Positions 6,028 through 12,540 of a stretch of 16,049 nucleotides of DNA are shown here, in pieces (the first letter of the stretch is position 1; each line of letters opens with the position of its first letter). The notes beneath the pieces are model-generated. The model saw only the letters and a program-made list of their open reading frames with translations, searched no databases and was not told where the DNA came from. The stretch spans positions 1 through 16,049 of the forward strand of contig JAQVID010000013.1 of the NCBI GenBank assembly GCA_028695865.1, read 5' to 3'. The DNA comes from Thermoguttaceae bacterium (GTDB taxonomy: Bacteria > Planctomycetota > Planctomycetia > Pirellulales > Thermoguttaceae). The position numbers and the translations under genes were made by a program.

Positions 6028-6462
6028 TTACTCTTCCGTCTTCACTTCACCGGTTATTTCAGACCATTTTTTCTGCTCGCCGTCTTTTGTTATACGAATT
6101 GCTTCCTTGCCGGTGAACTCCATCCAACGGTTAATAATAACGTCACAATACAATTGATCGATTTCCATCGCAAAACATTTACGATCCGTTTGTTCACAGG
6201 CCATAAGCGTCGAACCGCTGCCGCCGAAAAGTTCCAAAACATTCTCTCCCGGCTTGGAGGAATATTGAATTGCCCGAACCGCGAGTTCGACAGGTTTTTC
6301 GGTCAAGTGCACCATGTTTTGCGGGTTGACTTTTTTCACCGACCAAAGATCAGAAACATTATTGGGCCCGAAGAACTTATGCCCAGCCCCTTCTTTCCAA
6401 GAATAGAATGCAATCTCGTATGCTCCCATAAAATCCTTACGGGTCAAAACCGGATGCTGCTT
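6028..6462 (-). CDS. ParB-domain DNA adenine methyltransferase, exon 2 (C-terminal part)
   Basis: This is the C-terminal 144 residues of the split methyltransferase, residues 323-466 of the spliced product. It starts at KQHPVLTRKDF, which joins exactly to the W-D end of exon 1 and restores the family's WDKQHPV stretch. It carries HLTEKP and the SAM-binding motif I as LELFGGSGST (about 398-407), so the motif order is DPPY first and motif I last, the beta class of amino-methyltransferases. A frame open from ATG 6567 also reads through the last intron bases into this exon, adding 35 residues. The gene ends 149 nt before the small-gene string and is probably in the same leftward transcript. Confidence 0.85.
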   Translation of the reverse strand, partial: KQHPVLTRKDFMGAYEIAFYSWKEGAGHKFFGPNNVSDLWSVKKVNPQNMVHLTEKPVELAVRAIQYSSKPGENVLELFGGSGSTLMACEQTDRKCFAMEIDQLYCDVIINRWMEFTGKEAIRITKDGEQKKWSEITGEVKTEE

Positions 6463-6501
6463 GTGGTGTAGGCCGGAGATTTGCACTCCGACCCCAACCC
6501 C

Positions 6502-6535
6502 GAACCGGACGTGCAAGTTTCCAAGCATCCGGCTC
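6502..6535 (-). ncRNA. Group II intron domain V
   Basis: A 34-nt hairpin on the minus strand, starting GAGCCGGATG and ending CGTCCGGTTC, with an internal bulge and a GAAA terminal loop. This is the catalytic core of the ribozyme, including the AGC-type triad. It lies 28 nt after the maturase stop and is followed by the domain VI stem GGTCGGAG/CTCCGGCC. Confidence 0.9.
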
Positions 6536-6563
6536 TCCAAACATTTCTTGATACAGAATAGAA

Positions 6564-8258
6564 TCATTTCTTCTCACGTTCTTGTTTTGACTTTTTATGA
6601 TGACAATCCCAGCAAAGAGTTTGCAGGTTGTCAGGATAATTGGCCAATTCAAAACTTGCAAAGCTGCTGACTGGTTTTATGTGGTCAAGGCTTGATGTAC
6701 GAAGACTGACTCTCTTTCCGCATTTTCGACATCGGGAGTTATCCCGTTTCAAAATTGCGATTTTCAAGTCTCGTGTACCAGGTCGTTTTACTTCCTGATA
6801 TTTGAGTATCTTCGCTTCTCTGTCCTCTTCCACGTCGGACTCGTAAATTTGCAGGGCTCCAGGCTCATAAGGCAAGGGAGTTGGCACGTTCAGGAGTACC
6901 TTCAAGCGTGTCAGTTTACCAAGATATTCCATTCGTTTGTAATGAATGGTCGATCTATGGTAATACTGCTTCAGGCATTTCCCTGTCGGAATATCCATTT
7001 TGCGGCATATTGCTTTCACCATCATCCAGAACACGATGTTATCCAACTTGTTCGCAACTTTGGGATAGTTATGCGCAAAACGGAAGTATTCACCCCAACC
7101 GCGAAGTACCATGTTCGTGCGATATATTCTCGCCGAAATGGATACAAATTGGGAAACGTTCCGTATCTCCTTGTTCAATTTTGCCTTGAGACTCTCAATC
7201 GCCTTTTGTCCAATCCGAATCTTTGCGACGGATTTACCACTTCTGCCAACACCTTTCAGGAGATGAAAGCCAAGAAAGTCGAAACCATCTTGGACATGGG
7301 TGATTTTCGTCTTTTCCGGCGACAATTCCAAGTTGCATTGGCGTCTTAGAAAGTCGGCGATTTCATTTTTCAGAACCTCGGCATACTGCCGCGTTCCTCG
7401 AATGATAAAGACACACCAATCGTCAGCATAGCGGACAAACCTGACATTCGGTTTCTGATGATACCGAACAAGTTGCCGCTCACTGTCTCCATAAACGCCC
7501 TTGGAGTGGAGAAACCAATCCAGTTTATTGAGCACAGCATTTGCTAACAATGGTGAAATCACTCCTCCTTGAGGTACACCTTTCGTTGTGGGCCGGACGA
7601 TTCCTTTGATACTGACCCCCGCTTTCAAAAAGCGTTTAATCAGTTCAAGGAACTTGTTGTCCATGACCTTTTCACGAACGGCTTTGAGTATGGCCTCATG
7701 GGAAATTTCGTCGAAACACGCCTTGACATCCCCTTCAATTACCCATGTGTAATGTTTTTGCATGAGTAAACGACATCGGGAAATGGCTTGGTGTGCATTT
7801 CGATTCGGTCTAAAACCATAGGAACTGGAGTGAAACTCAACCTCAAAAATCGGCTCAAGTGCCATTCTCATGGCTTCCTGAACGATTTTGTCCCGGAGAC
7901 AGGGGATACCAAGCGGGCGCATTTTGCCATTTGCCTTGAGTATCTCAACCCGTCTGAGCGGTTTTGGAGTATACGTTCCCTTTTTCAGTTCCTGCCGCAG
8001 AGTCTCAATTCGCGTTTCAAAATCCTTTTCGAATTCAGATACGGTCATTTTATCGACACCTGCCGCTTTACCACGTGATCGTTCAAGAACTCGGATCGCC
8101 GCTTCATGCAACCACGTCGGGTTGTGCATGAGATCCATCAGATTCCGGACCCGCTTATCATACGGGTTGGTCCGAAACAGTGGAAGACTTGCTTCGCGGT
8201 TTTCCCTGTTCTCTCGTGATTCCGTCCATAATCTTCTTTGAACTTCTTCTACGTTCAT
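6564..8258 (-). CDS. ltrA: Group II intron reverse transcriptase/maturase with HNH endonuclease
   Basis: A 564-residue multifunctional intron-encoded protein. The reverse transcriptase runs from about 60 to 330 and has GKMRPLGIP, SYGFRPNRNAHQAI, GVPQGGVISPLLAN and the active site YADD (277-280). The maturase (X) domain follows, with RGWGEYFRFAHNY near 386-399. The C-terminus is an HNH endonuclease: C510-x2-C513, SLDHIKPVS (D525, H526), NLQTLCWDCHHKKS (C549, C552, H553). All key residues are present, so splicing and retrohoming look possible. ATG 8258 is preferred over a TTG at 8273 because AAAGG lies about 7 bases upstream. The stop overlaps an ATG (ATGA) that opens a frame running into exon 2. 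It is not a DGR or retron RT, given the X and HNH domains and domain V just downstream. Confidence 0.96.
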   Translation of the reverse strand: MNVEEVQRRLWTESRENRENREASLPLFRTNPYDKRVRNLMDLMHNPTWLHEAAIRVLERSRGKAAGVDKMTVSEFEKDFETRIETLRQELKKGTYTPKPLRRVEILKANGKMRPLGIPCLRDKIVQEAMRMALEPIFEVEFHSSSYGFRPNRNAHQAISRCRLLMQKHYTWVIEGDVKACFDEISHEAILKAVREKVMDNKFLELIKRFLKAGVSIKGIVRPTTKGVPQGGVISPLLANAVLNKLDWFLHSKGVYGDSERQLVRYHQKPNVRFVRYADDWCVFIIRGTRQYAEVLKNEIADFLRRQCNLELSPEKTKITHVQDGFDFLGFHLLKGVGRSGKSVAKIRIGQKAIESLKAKLNKEIRNVSQFVSISARIYRTNMVLRGWGEYFRFAHNYPKVANKLDNIVFWMMVKAICRKMDIPTGKCLKQYYHRSTIHYKRMEYLGKLTRLKVLLNVPTPLPYEPGALQIYESDVEEDREAKILKYQEVKRPGTRDLKIAILKRDNSRCRKCGKRVSLRTSSLDHIKPVSSFASFELANYPDNLQTLCWDCHHKKSKQEREKK

Positions 8259-8950
8259 TGAAAAGCCTTTCAATTATAAACTTTTAAGTTGTTCAAAACG
8301 AAACATTCTGCCCCCCTTCGCCATGTGAACGGTGTTACCGTCTCAGACTACTACGGAGGCTCCGCCACCTGACCGTTTCATCGGTGAGGATTCATCGGTC
8401 GTAACCGGTTATCCATGTGATCACCGTTTGCCGTTTGCCCGGCGTTCTACTCGATCAGGCTTCCCTGGTTTCCATGTTGACACAATCGCTTTCGTTTAGG
8501 TTCCGGCCCTTCAACCACCCAACAGCGTGCTGCTGCTCCTCCAAACATCAATGGATAATTGACCACTCCATTAACTACAGAGCCCAAAGGCTCGTCAGGA
8601 CATTTGACTGGAACAATATCATTTGTCCGTTTGGACTGTTCCCTATCCGGGTTCACAATTCCCGGATGGCTCCTGTATTAACGGGAACAGGGTCCTCGTT
8701 TACCGAAGGTGTTAGCCAGTTTTTTCTTAAATAACCATACGAAAGCATTTACCTGGAGGGACTGCCACGACTAAGAAGCCTTGTCTGTGTCCCCCTTTGT
8801 CAGGAGAGCTCTTTCGCCAATTGTCTCACATTTACAATTAACTTACTCCATAGGTACGGTGGCCGGTCAAACGGCCACGGTTCATAACAAACATTGTCAA
8901 CATGGTATCGTTATCACCATTGGTCTTGGTGCTAACTACATCAGGCGCAC

Positions 8951-9916
8951 ATCCCAGACCAGACATTGTGAAAAGTAGAGCCCGTTGTTTTTTAACGCAG
9001 GAGGATAGTTGGCGAGATTCGCATAACCGCCCCAAATGTAAGCGGAACCGCCCGGCTTGAGAACGCGACTGATATTTCCGAACCATTTATTGAGAATTTC
9101 CGCAAAGGCCTCGTCCGACATGAAATCGTTTTCAAGCGGTCGATCTTTCGCTCGCATTTTTCGCGGCTTGTCTGAGGTCTTGCCGGTTCGCTCTTTATCC
9201 TTTTTTCCATGCTCGGAATTGGATCGTTCGCATTGCAGGTCTTCGCGTCGCGAAAAGGACGTAACCCCTGCGGCAATAGCATTATTACTGCGAGGTTCGA
9301 CCCGCACATTATACGGGGGATCGGTGTTACATAAATCAATCGTTACACCATTTAACAAATAGTCAACGTCCGCTTCGCTGGCACTGTCACCGCAAAGCAG
9401 TCGATGATTGCCAAGTATCCACAGGTCCCCTTTTTGTGTAACAGGATCATCCGGCGGTTCCGGCACAGCGTCGGGATCGGTAAGACCCTGTCGTAAATCG
9501 GTCTCCAGAAGTTTGGTCAGTTCTTTTTCCGAAAAACCGAAGGTGGTCATGTCGAAACCAAAATTCTGAAGTTCGGATAATTCAATCGGCAGAATTTCAA
9601 AATCCCATTGGGCGATTTCACCTGTTTTATTGTCCGCGATTCTGTACGCCTTTACCTGTTCTGGAGTCAAGTCGGTCGCGACATGAACAGGAACCTGTGC
9701 AAGCCCCAATTGTTTTGCAGCCAGAAAACGTGTGTGCCCACATATAATAACGCTGTCGCTGTCAACGACAATCGGCTGTCGGAACCCGAATTCCTGAAGG
9801 CTCGCCGCCACAGCGTCAACCGCTTTGTCGTTCAGGCGGGGATTCTTGTCGTAAGGACGAACCGACTCAATCGGGCGAATATCGATTTTGAACTCATTTT
9901 GAAGCTCTTCTGACAT
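8951..9916 (-). CDS. ParB-domain DNA adenine methyltransferase, exon 1 (N-terminal part)
   Basis: This is the first 322 residues of a 466-residue enzyme when spliced to 6028-6462. Residues 10-110 form a ParB/sulfiredoxin-like domain (SVRPYDKNPRLND, GFRQPIVVD, ICGHTRFLAAKQLGL, YRIADNKTGEIAQWD). The catalytic motif IV is DPPY at 199-202, followed by a basic insert (residues 220-262) and LKPGGSAYIWGG. Such ParB-methyltransferase fusions are typical of phages and prophages, where they methylate adenine (N6) or cytosine (N4) and may protect phage DNA from restriction. Without splicing, translation stops five codons into the intron, giving a product without the SAM-binding motif. ATG 9916 has AAAGGG about 10 bases upstream. 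The region upstream holds a plus-strand cassette. Confidence 0.9.
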
Positions 9917-10284
9917 GAAAATGGAACCCTTTCATAATAATCTGGACCGGTCGTAAAGGCCGGAAAATGATAAAATTTCGAGAAAAAAAACCGATTTTGA
10001 AAAATCGTCGCTAGAGAAAGAAAGACTGTCTCCCTAGGGTATTGCTCTTTGTGCCAATAATAGAATAATGGCACAGGTAGGACCCGTTCGCAAACACTGT
10101 ATATCACGGTACCTATGAATACCGCCACTATTACTAGCATCAAATGGGCATGACATGATGATTACTGTCACACTAAGATAGTGTAACGGGTATCACAGGT
10201 GCTGTAAAATACGATGCCTATGAAAGCCGTTACAATAACAATAATGTTATAATATTCATTAAGATATGAATTATTTGTATTCCC
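9917..10284. other. Gene-free region between the methyltransferase and the AbrB-type gene
   Basis: No convincing ORF. It holds three hairpins: CGATTTT/AAAATCG-type (about 9990-10007), TGTGCCA/TGGCACA (10050-10056/10069-10075) and ACACTA-AGA-TAGTGT (10170-10184). It also holds a diverged direct repeat, 10097-10136 versus 10202-10241 (28 of 40 positions equal by eye, sharing CCTATGAA and CTGTA). It separates divergent genes, so both a leftward promoter for the methyltransferase and operators of the rightward cassette would be expected here; only the latter promoter is clear. Confidence 0.5.
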
Positions 10285-10312
10285 TTGACTTCTGCGAAAT
10301 AGCATGTATAAT
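10285..10312 (+). promoter_or_regulatory. Sigma-70-type promoter of the second AbrB-type gene
   Basis: TTGACT (10285-10290), 16 bp, then a perfect TATAAT (10307-10312), 43 nt before the start codon. It is the strongest promoter-like sequence in the window. Confidence 0.7.
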
Positions 10313-10354
10313 AAGTAAAGAAAGTAAGGATTATCCTAACAAAACGGAGGTGAA

Positions 10355-10612
10355 ATGATGTTGGAAGTTGCAAGGGTATCGTCAAAAGGCCAAATTACCG
10401 TGCCAATTGACATTAGAAAACGTCTTGGCGTAAAAGAAGGCGACAAGGTAGCTTTTATCGAAGGAGAGAATGGAATAACAATTGTCAATGCGGCAACGGT
10501 TGCACTGGATCGAGTGCAAAAGGCCTTTGAAGGCGTTGCAGAGCGGCTCGGTCTCAAGGATGAGGACGATGTTGTTGCCATGATCAAACAATTTCGAAGG
10601 GAGAATAATTGA
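10355..10612 (+). CDS. AbrB/SpoVT-type DNA-binding protein (antitoxin-like)
   Basis: An 84/85-residue protein with the textbook AbrB N-terminus: LEVARVSSKGQITVPIDIRKRLGVKEGDKVAFIE. A helical C-terminus (LDRVQKAFEGVAERLGLKDEDDVVAMIKQFRRENN) follows, typical of antitoxins that grip a PIN or MazF toxin. No such toxin follows directly. The next genes are DUF3791/DUF3990, so it is either an orphan or an extra regulator of that cassette. GGAGG at 10346-10350 suits ATG 10358 slightly better than ATG 10355. A perfect AGGAGG follows directly after its stop and points to a TTG at 10628, hinting at coupling to the next gene. Confidence 0.85.
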   Translation: MMLEVARVSSKGQITVPIDIRKRLGVKEGDKVAFIEGENGITIVNAATVALDRVQKAFEGVAERLGLKDEDDVVAMIKQFRRENN

Positions 10613-10619
10613 AGGAGGT

Positions 10620-10668
10620 CTTCTTTCTTGTATATCTGTTTGACATCATGTAGAGAAAGAAGTAATAT
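10620..10668 (+). promoter_or_regulatory. Promoter and overlapping inverted repeat before DUF3791
   Basis: TTGACA (10640-10645), 17 bp and TAATAT (10663-10668) form a good promoter 38 nt before ATG 10706. CTTCTTTCT/AGAAAGAAG (10620-10628/10654-10662) is a perfect 9-bp inverted repeat that brackets the -35 box and ends directly at the -10 box, as expected for an operator. A transcript starting here would bypass the TTG start at 10628. Confidence 0.5.
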
Positions 10669-10705
10669 TATTGTCAAGTTAGCGACTAAGGAAATGAGAA
10701 TAAAA

Positions 10706-10924
10706 ATGCTGCAGAGTAAAGAATTGACATTCGTTGTATTCTTGTTGCACGCTCTTTCGGAAGAGTGGAAGATGTTACCGAAAGACGTCTATGGTATATT
10801 AAAAAAAACTGATATTCTTGACCAATATGTCATTCGCTGTTACGATACTCTTCATACATTGGGCAAAGAATATCTGGTCGAAGACATAACGACTTTTGTG
10901 AGAGAAAAGGGAATAAACCTATGA
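10706..10924 (+). CDS. DUF3791 family protein (probable antitoxin or partner of DUF3990)
   Basis: A 72-residue protein from ATG 10706 with the DUF3791 layout: KELTFVVFLLHALSEEW, then DVYGILKKTDILDQYVIRCYDTLHTLGKEYLVEDI. DUF3791 genes regularly stand directly before DUF3990 genes and are presumed to be the antidote; this is from gene neighbourhoods, not proven. The start is uncertain. ATG 10706 matches the usual family start, but a perfect AGGAGG lies 9 bases before an in-frame TTG at 10628, which would add 26 residues (MYICLTSCRER...). The stop overlaps the DUF3990 start as ATGA, so the two proteins would be made in step. Confidence 0.85.
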   Translation: MLQSKELTFVVFLLHALSEEWKMLPKDVYGILKKTDILDQYVIRCYDTLHTLGKEYLVEDITTFVREKGINL

Positions 10925-11421
10925 TTGTTTATCATGGCTCGACTGAGACAATCCAAACGCCGGATATTTCCTTTTCAAAGAAATATCTTGATTTTGGATG
11001 TGGTTTCTACCTCACAACGGTGCAGGTTCAAGCAGAACGATGGGCGCTGAGAAAAAGTCTTCGTACTGGTAAAATTGCAGTTGTTACAGTATACGAACTT
11101 TCAGATGATCTATCAGACTGTCACTTATTGACCTTTGTAAATGAAAATGAGGCATGGTTGGATTTTGTTTGCAGTTGCCGTCGGGGGGAAGACATTAGCT
11201 ATCAATATGACATTATTATTGGCAACGTGGCAAATGATGATGTTTTCAAAACCGTGGACATGTATTTCCGAAAAATATGGGACAAACAAAAAGCATTGAA
11301 AGAATTGCGATATTATCCACAAAATAACCAAATATGTATTCGTAACCAAAATACTCTTGATTGTAAGTTGTGTTTTCAAAAATCCTATGAGGTAAGAGCA
11401 AATAATGACAGACCAAGATAA
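10921..11421 (+). CDS. DUF3990 family protein (predicted ADP-ribosyltransferase-like toxin)
   Basis: A 166-residue protein with family hallmarks in order: VYHGSTE (His5), SFSKKYLDFGCGFYLTT, QAERWALRK, EAWLDFV, YDIIIGNVANDDV, ALKELRYYPQNNQICIRNQ and SYEV at the end. The YHG start and GFYLTT match the H-Y part of the ADP-ribosyltransferase active site, so NAD-dependent modification of a host target is the likely activity. The third catalytic residue cannot be assigned by eye. It overlaps the DUF3791 gene by 4 bases and the next gene by 17, forming one compact unit. It is full length for the family, with no frameshift. The role as a toxin is inference from its pairing. Confidence 0.85.
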   Translation: MIVYHGSTETIQTPDISFSKKYLDFGCGFYLTTVQVQAERWALRKSLRTGKIAVVTVYELSDDLSDCHLLTFVNENEAWLDFVCSCRRGEDISYQYDIIIGNVANDDVFKTVDMYFRKIWDKQKALKELRYYPQNNQICIRNQNTLDCKLCFQKSYEVRANNDRPR

Positions 11422-11644
11422 TCTTACGTACCTGTACCGTCAGAATTTGGAGGAAAATATAATCCGATGTTTATCCGAAACCAAGTTGATCTCACTTCAG
11501 GAAGCGATGGATATTTTTTATTCCAGTCGCCTTGCTGTACAGATAGAGCAAGGAATGTATGGAATCGACAATCTGGATTATCAATGTTTAACAGAAGACC
11601 TAATTGAAAACGAGCCAGAATTGTTCGCGATTCCAACGATGTAA
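11405..11644 (+). CDS. Third small gene of the DUF3791/DUF3990 cassette
   Basis: A 79-residue acidic protein: LYRQNLEENIIRCLSETKLISLQEAMDIFYSSRLAVQIEQGMYGIDNLDYQCLTEDLIENE. The pattern 'sl.eAmd.yy.S.la..Ie.G.yGi..ldy..L..dl' is one I associate with small genes at the end of such cassettes. It looks helical and DUF3791-like in size, so it may be a second antitoxin. It overlaps the end of DUF3990 by 17 bases; the ribosome binding site (GAGG about 14 bases upstream) is weak, suggesting coupled translation. Its stop lies next to the first 83-bp repeat, whose hairpin could terminate the operon. Confidence 0.75.
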   Translation: MTDQDNLTYLYRQNLEENIIRCLSETKLISLQEAMDIFYSSRLAVQIEQGMYGIDNLDYQCLTEDLIENEPELFAIPTM

Positions 11645-11724
11645 CCGTAATAAGGCCGTGTGCGGTTGTTTTACAGCGTTTGAGTAAATAGACCAATAGA
11701 ACAAACGGACGCGTCAGACGGGCA
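11643..11724 (+). repeat. 83-bp direct repeat, copy 1
   Basis: It starts AACCGTAATAAGGCCGTG at the stop of the cassette's last gene and ends CGCGTCAGACGGGC. Copy 2 at 11793-11875 is nearly identical (a few substitutions and two small indels). Its first 26 bases fold as AACCGTA/TGCGGTT followed by GTTTTA, a terminator-like shape. Confidence 0.8.
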
Positions 11725-11789
11725 ATAAACCGTCTTCTTTCAACCGCACGGCCTAAGGGTACAAACGCCTGGAGCAAACTCTCCAGACG
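11716..11789. other. Hairpins in the spacer between the two direct repeats
   Basis: AGACGG-gcaataaa-CCGTCT (11716-11735) and CTGGAG-caaact-CTCCAG (11769-11786, extendable by two pairs past a mismatch) are both perfect 6-bp stems. CAACCGCACGGCC (11741-11753 or so) is an inverted partial copy of the start of the repeat. Confidence 0.45.
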
Positions 11790-11792
11790 CCC

Positions 11793-11875
11793 AACCGCAA
11801 TAAGGCCGTGTGTGCGGTTATTTTACAGCGTTTGAGTAAATGACCAATACAACAAACGAACGCGTCAGACGGGCG
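11793..11875 (+). repeat. 83-bp direct repeat, copy 2
   Basis: This copy has a perfect 7-bp AACCGCA/TGCGGTT stem followed by ATTTTAC. Its right end (GCGTCAGACGGGC) contains the stop codon and last codons of the leftward DUF488 gene, so the repeat lies across a gene end. Confidence 0.8.
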
Positions 11876-12320
11876 ATCTGGGGCCCTCGTGCGGCTGTTG
11901 TGGACGCTCTGTATTTATGATCCAATTGACCAGTCTGCTCCGGTGGCATTCATTCGGATCGGCCTCGAAACATAGCAAGACAGAGCGGTATTCCCGGCAT
12001 ACTTTCGCGGCGCGGGCAATTTCGTCCGGGACGTTCGGAAGTAGTTCTCGTTCGTAGAAGTCAAGAAGTTCCTGTCTTATCGGATATTGCTGCCGATAGA
12101 ATGACGGAATGCCCAAACGCGGGAAGGCGAAATATTTTATACCGACTTCTTTTAGCCTTTCTTCCAATGCCGCCTTCGAAAAGCCGGGCTTACGCGAGAT
12201 TGGATTGACGCGAACGTCCAACACCGCTTCCACTTCCTTGGAGCAAAGCTGTCGTATGAAGTCCGAGATTGTTTTGCCTTCATAGCCCATCGTCAACACA
12301 GGATAAATCTCATCTTCCAT
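11865..12320 (-). CDS. DUF488 family protein
   Basis: A 151-residue protein with the DUF488 core: PVLTMGYEGKTISDFIRQL, EAVLDVRVNPISRKPGFSKAALEERLKEVGIKYFAFPRLG and SVLLCFEADPNECHRSRLVNWI, with the conserved DVR, SRKPGFSK and CHR. The family is widespread in bacteria and phages and of unproven function; the CHR motif and Rossmann-like layout suggest an enzyme or nucleic-acid-associated role. I chose ATG 12320 because AAGGAAG lies 8 bases upstream; an in-frame ATG at 12344 has a poorly spaced site. The last ~12 residues (PQQPHEGPRSPV) lie beyond the domain, partly within the 83-bp repeat, so the original C-terminus may have been replaced when the repeat arrived. Confidence 0.85.
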   Translation of the reverse strand: MEDEIYPVLTMGYEGKTISDFIRQLCSKEVEAVLDVRVNPISRKPGFSKAALEERLKEVGIKYFAFPRLGIPSFYRQQYPIRQELLDFYERELLPNVPDEIARAAKVCREYRSVLLCFEADPNECHRSRLVNWIINTERPQQPHEGPRSPV

Positions 12321-12389
12321 AATGAATACTTCCTTAATTTTCATAACCCTTTTTAGAAAAAATTGGGGATTGATATTTTTACCTCTGAA

Positions 12390-12423
12390 GGGACGGGGGG
12401 GGAGCCATAGCGGCCCCCGTCCC
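12390..12423. repeat. Strong GC-rich hairpin in the DUF488 leader
   Basis: GGGACGGGGG and CCCCCGTCCC form a perfect 10-bp stem with a 14-nt loop, 70 nt upstream of the DUF488 start. There is no T-tract on either strand. It could be a leader attenuator, a processing site or part of an origin; see the adjacent TGACCC repeats. Confidence 0.6.
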
Positions 12424-12444
12424 CCTGTATACTATTCTGTATAA

Positions 12445-12525
12445 TGACCCAATTTTGGACCCTACTTTTGACCCATGGTTGACCCAACTTGGGGTCCGTT
12501 GTTGGGTAGAGTTCAGATTTGACCC
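12445..12525. repeat. TGACCC repeats (iteron-like)
   Basis: TGACCC occurs at 12445, 12469, 12480 and 12520, with GGACCC at 12457 and inverted GGGGTCC (12491) and TTGGGT (12502). Several are extended to TTGACCCA. The cluster lies between a winged-helix gene and DUF488, close to a strong hairpin. It resembles the iterons of a replication origin or a multi-site operator, but part could also be a repetitive coding tail in the -1 frame of the winged-helix gene. Confidence 0.5.
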
Positions 12526-12540
12526 TGCCCAAACGGGGGG

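Larger units (their letters stand above)
6463..8950 (-). mobile_element. Group II intron inside the methyltransferase gene
   Basis: Read on the minus strand, the element begins GTGCGCC at 8950 and ends ACACCAC at 6463 (2,488 nt). This fits the 5' GTGYG and 3' AY rules, and an A seven bases from the end lies in the domain VI stem as the likely branch point. Removing it joins TGG-GAT to AAG-CAG in frame (phase 0). A 34-nt domain V is at 6502-6535. About 690 nt of ribozyme (domains I-III) precede the maturase gene, which sits in domain IV. GTTCCAG at 8608-8614 (minus strand) can pair with the exon end CTGGGAT (two G-U pairs) and is a candidate EBS1. It lies in the same direction as its host gene, as splicing requires. 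Probably class IIB. Confidence 0.93.

Noticed and set aside
6564..8258. Retron or diversity-generating retroelement reverse transcriptase
   Set aside because: The maturase X domain, HNH endonuclease, domain V and intron boundary sequences identify a group II intron; no template/variable repeat pair or msr/msd-like RNA is needed to explain it.
8447..8656. 69-residue minus-strand frame within the intron
   Set aside because: It lies in the ribozyme part (domains I-III) before the maturase gene; no ribosome binding site and no recognisable protein.
9832..10143. 103-residue minus-strand frame upstream of the methyltransferase
   Set aside because: It overlaps the methyltransferase N-terminus in another frame and crosses the hairpins of the leader; its Phe-rich composition comes from A-rich sequence on the other strand.
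11643..11875. CRISPR array
   Set aside because: Only two copies, each over 80 bp, with a structured 68-bp spacer that includes an inverted copy of the repeat; no cas genes nearby.
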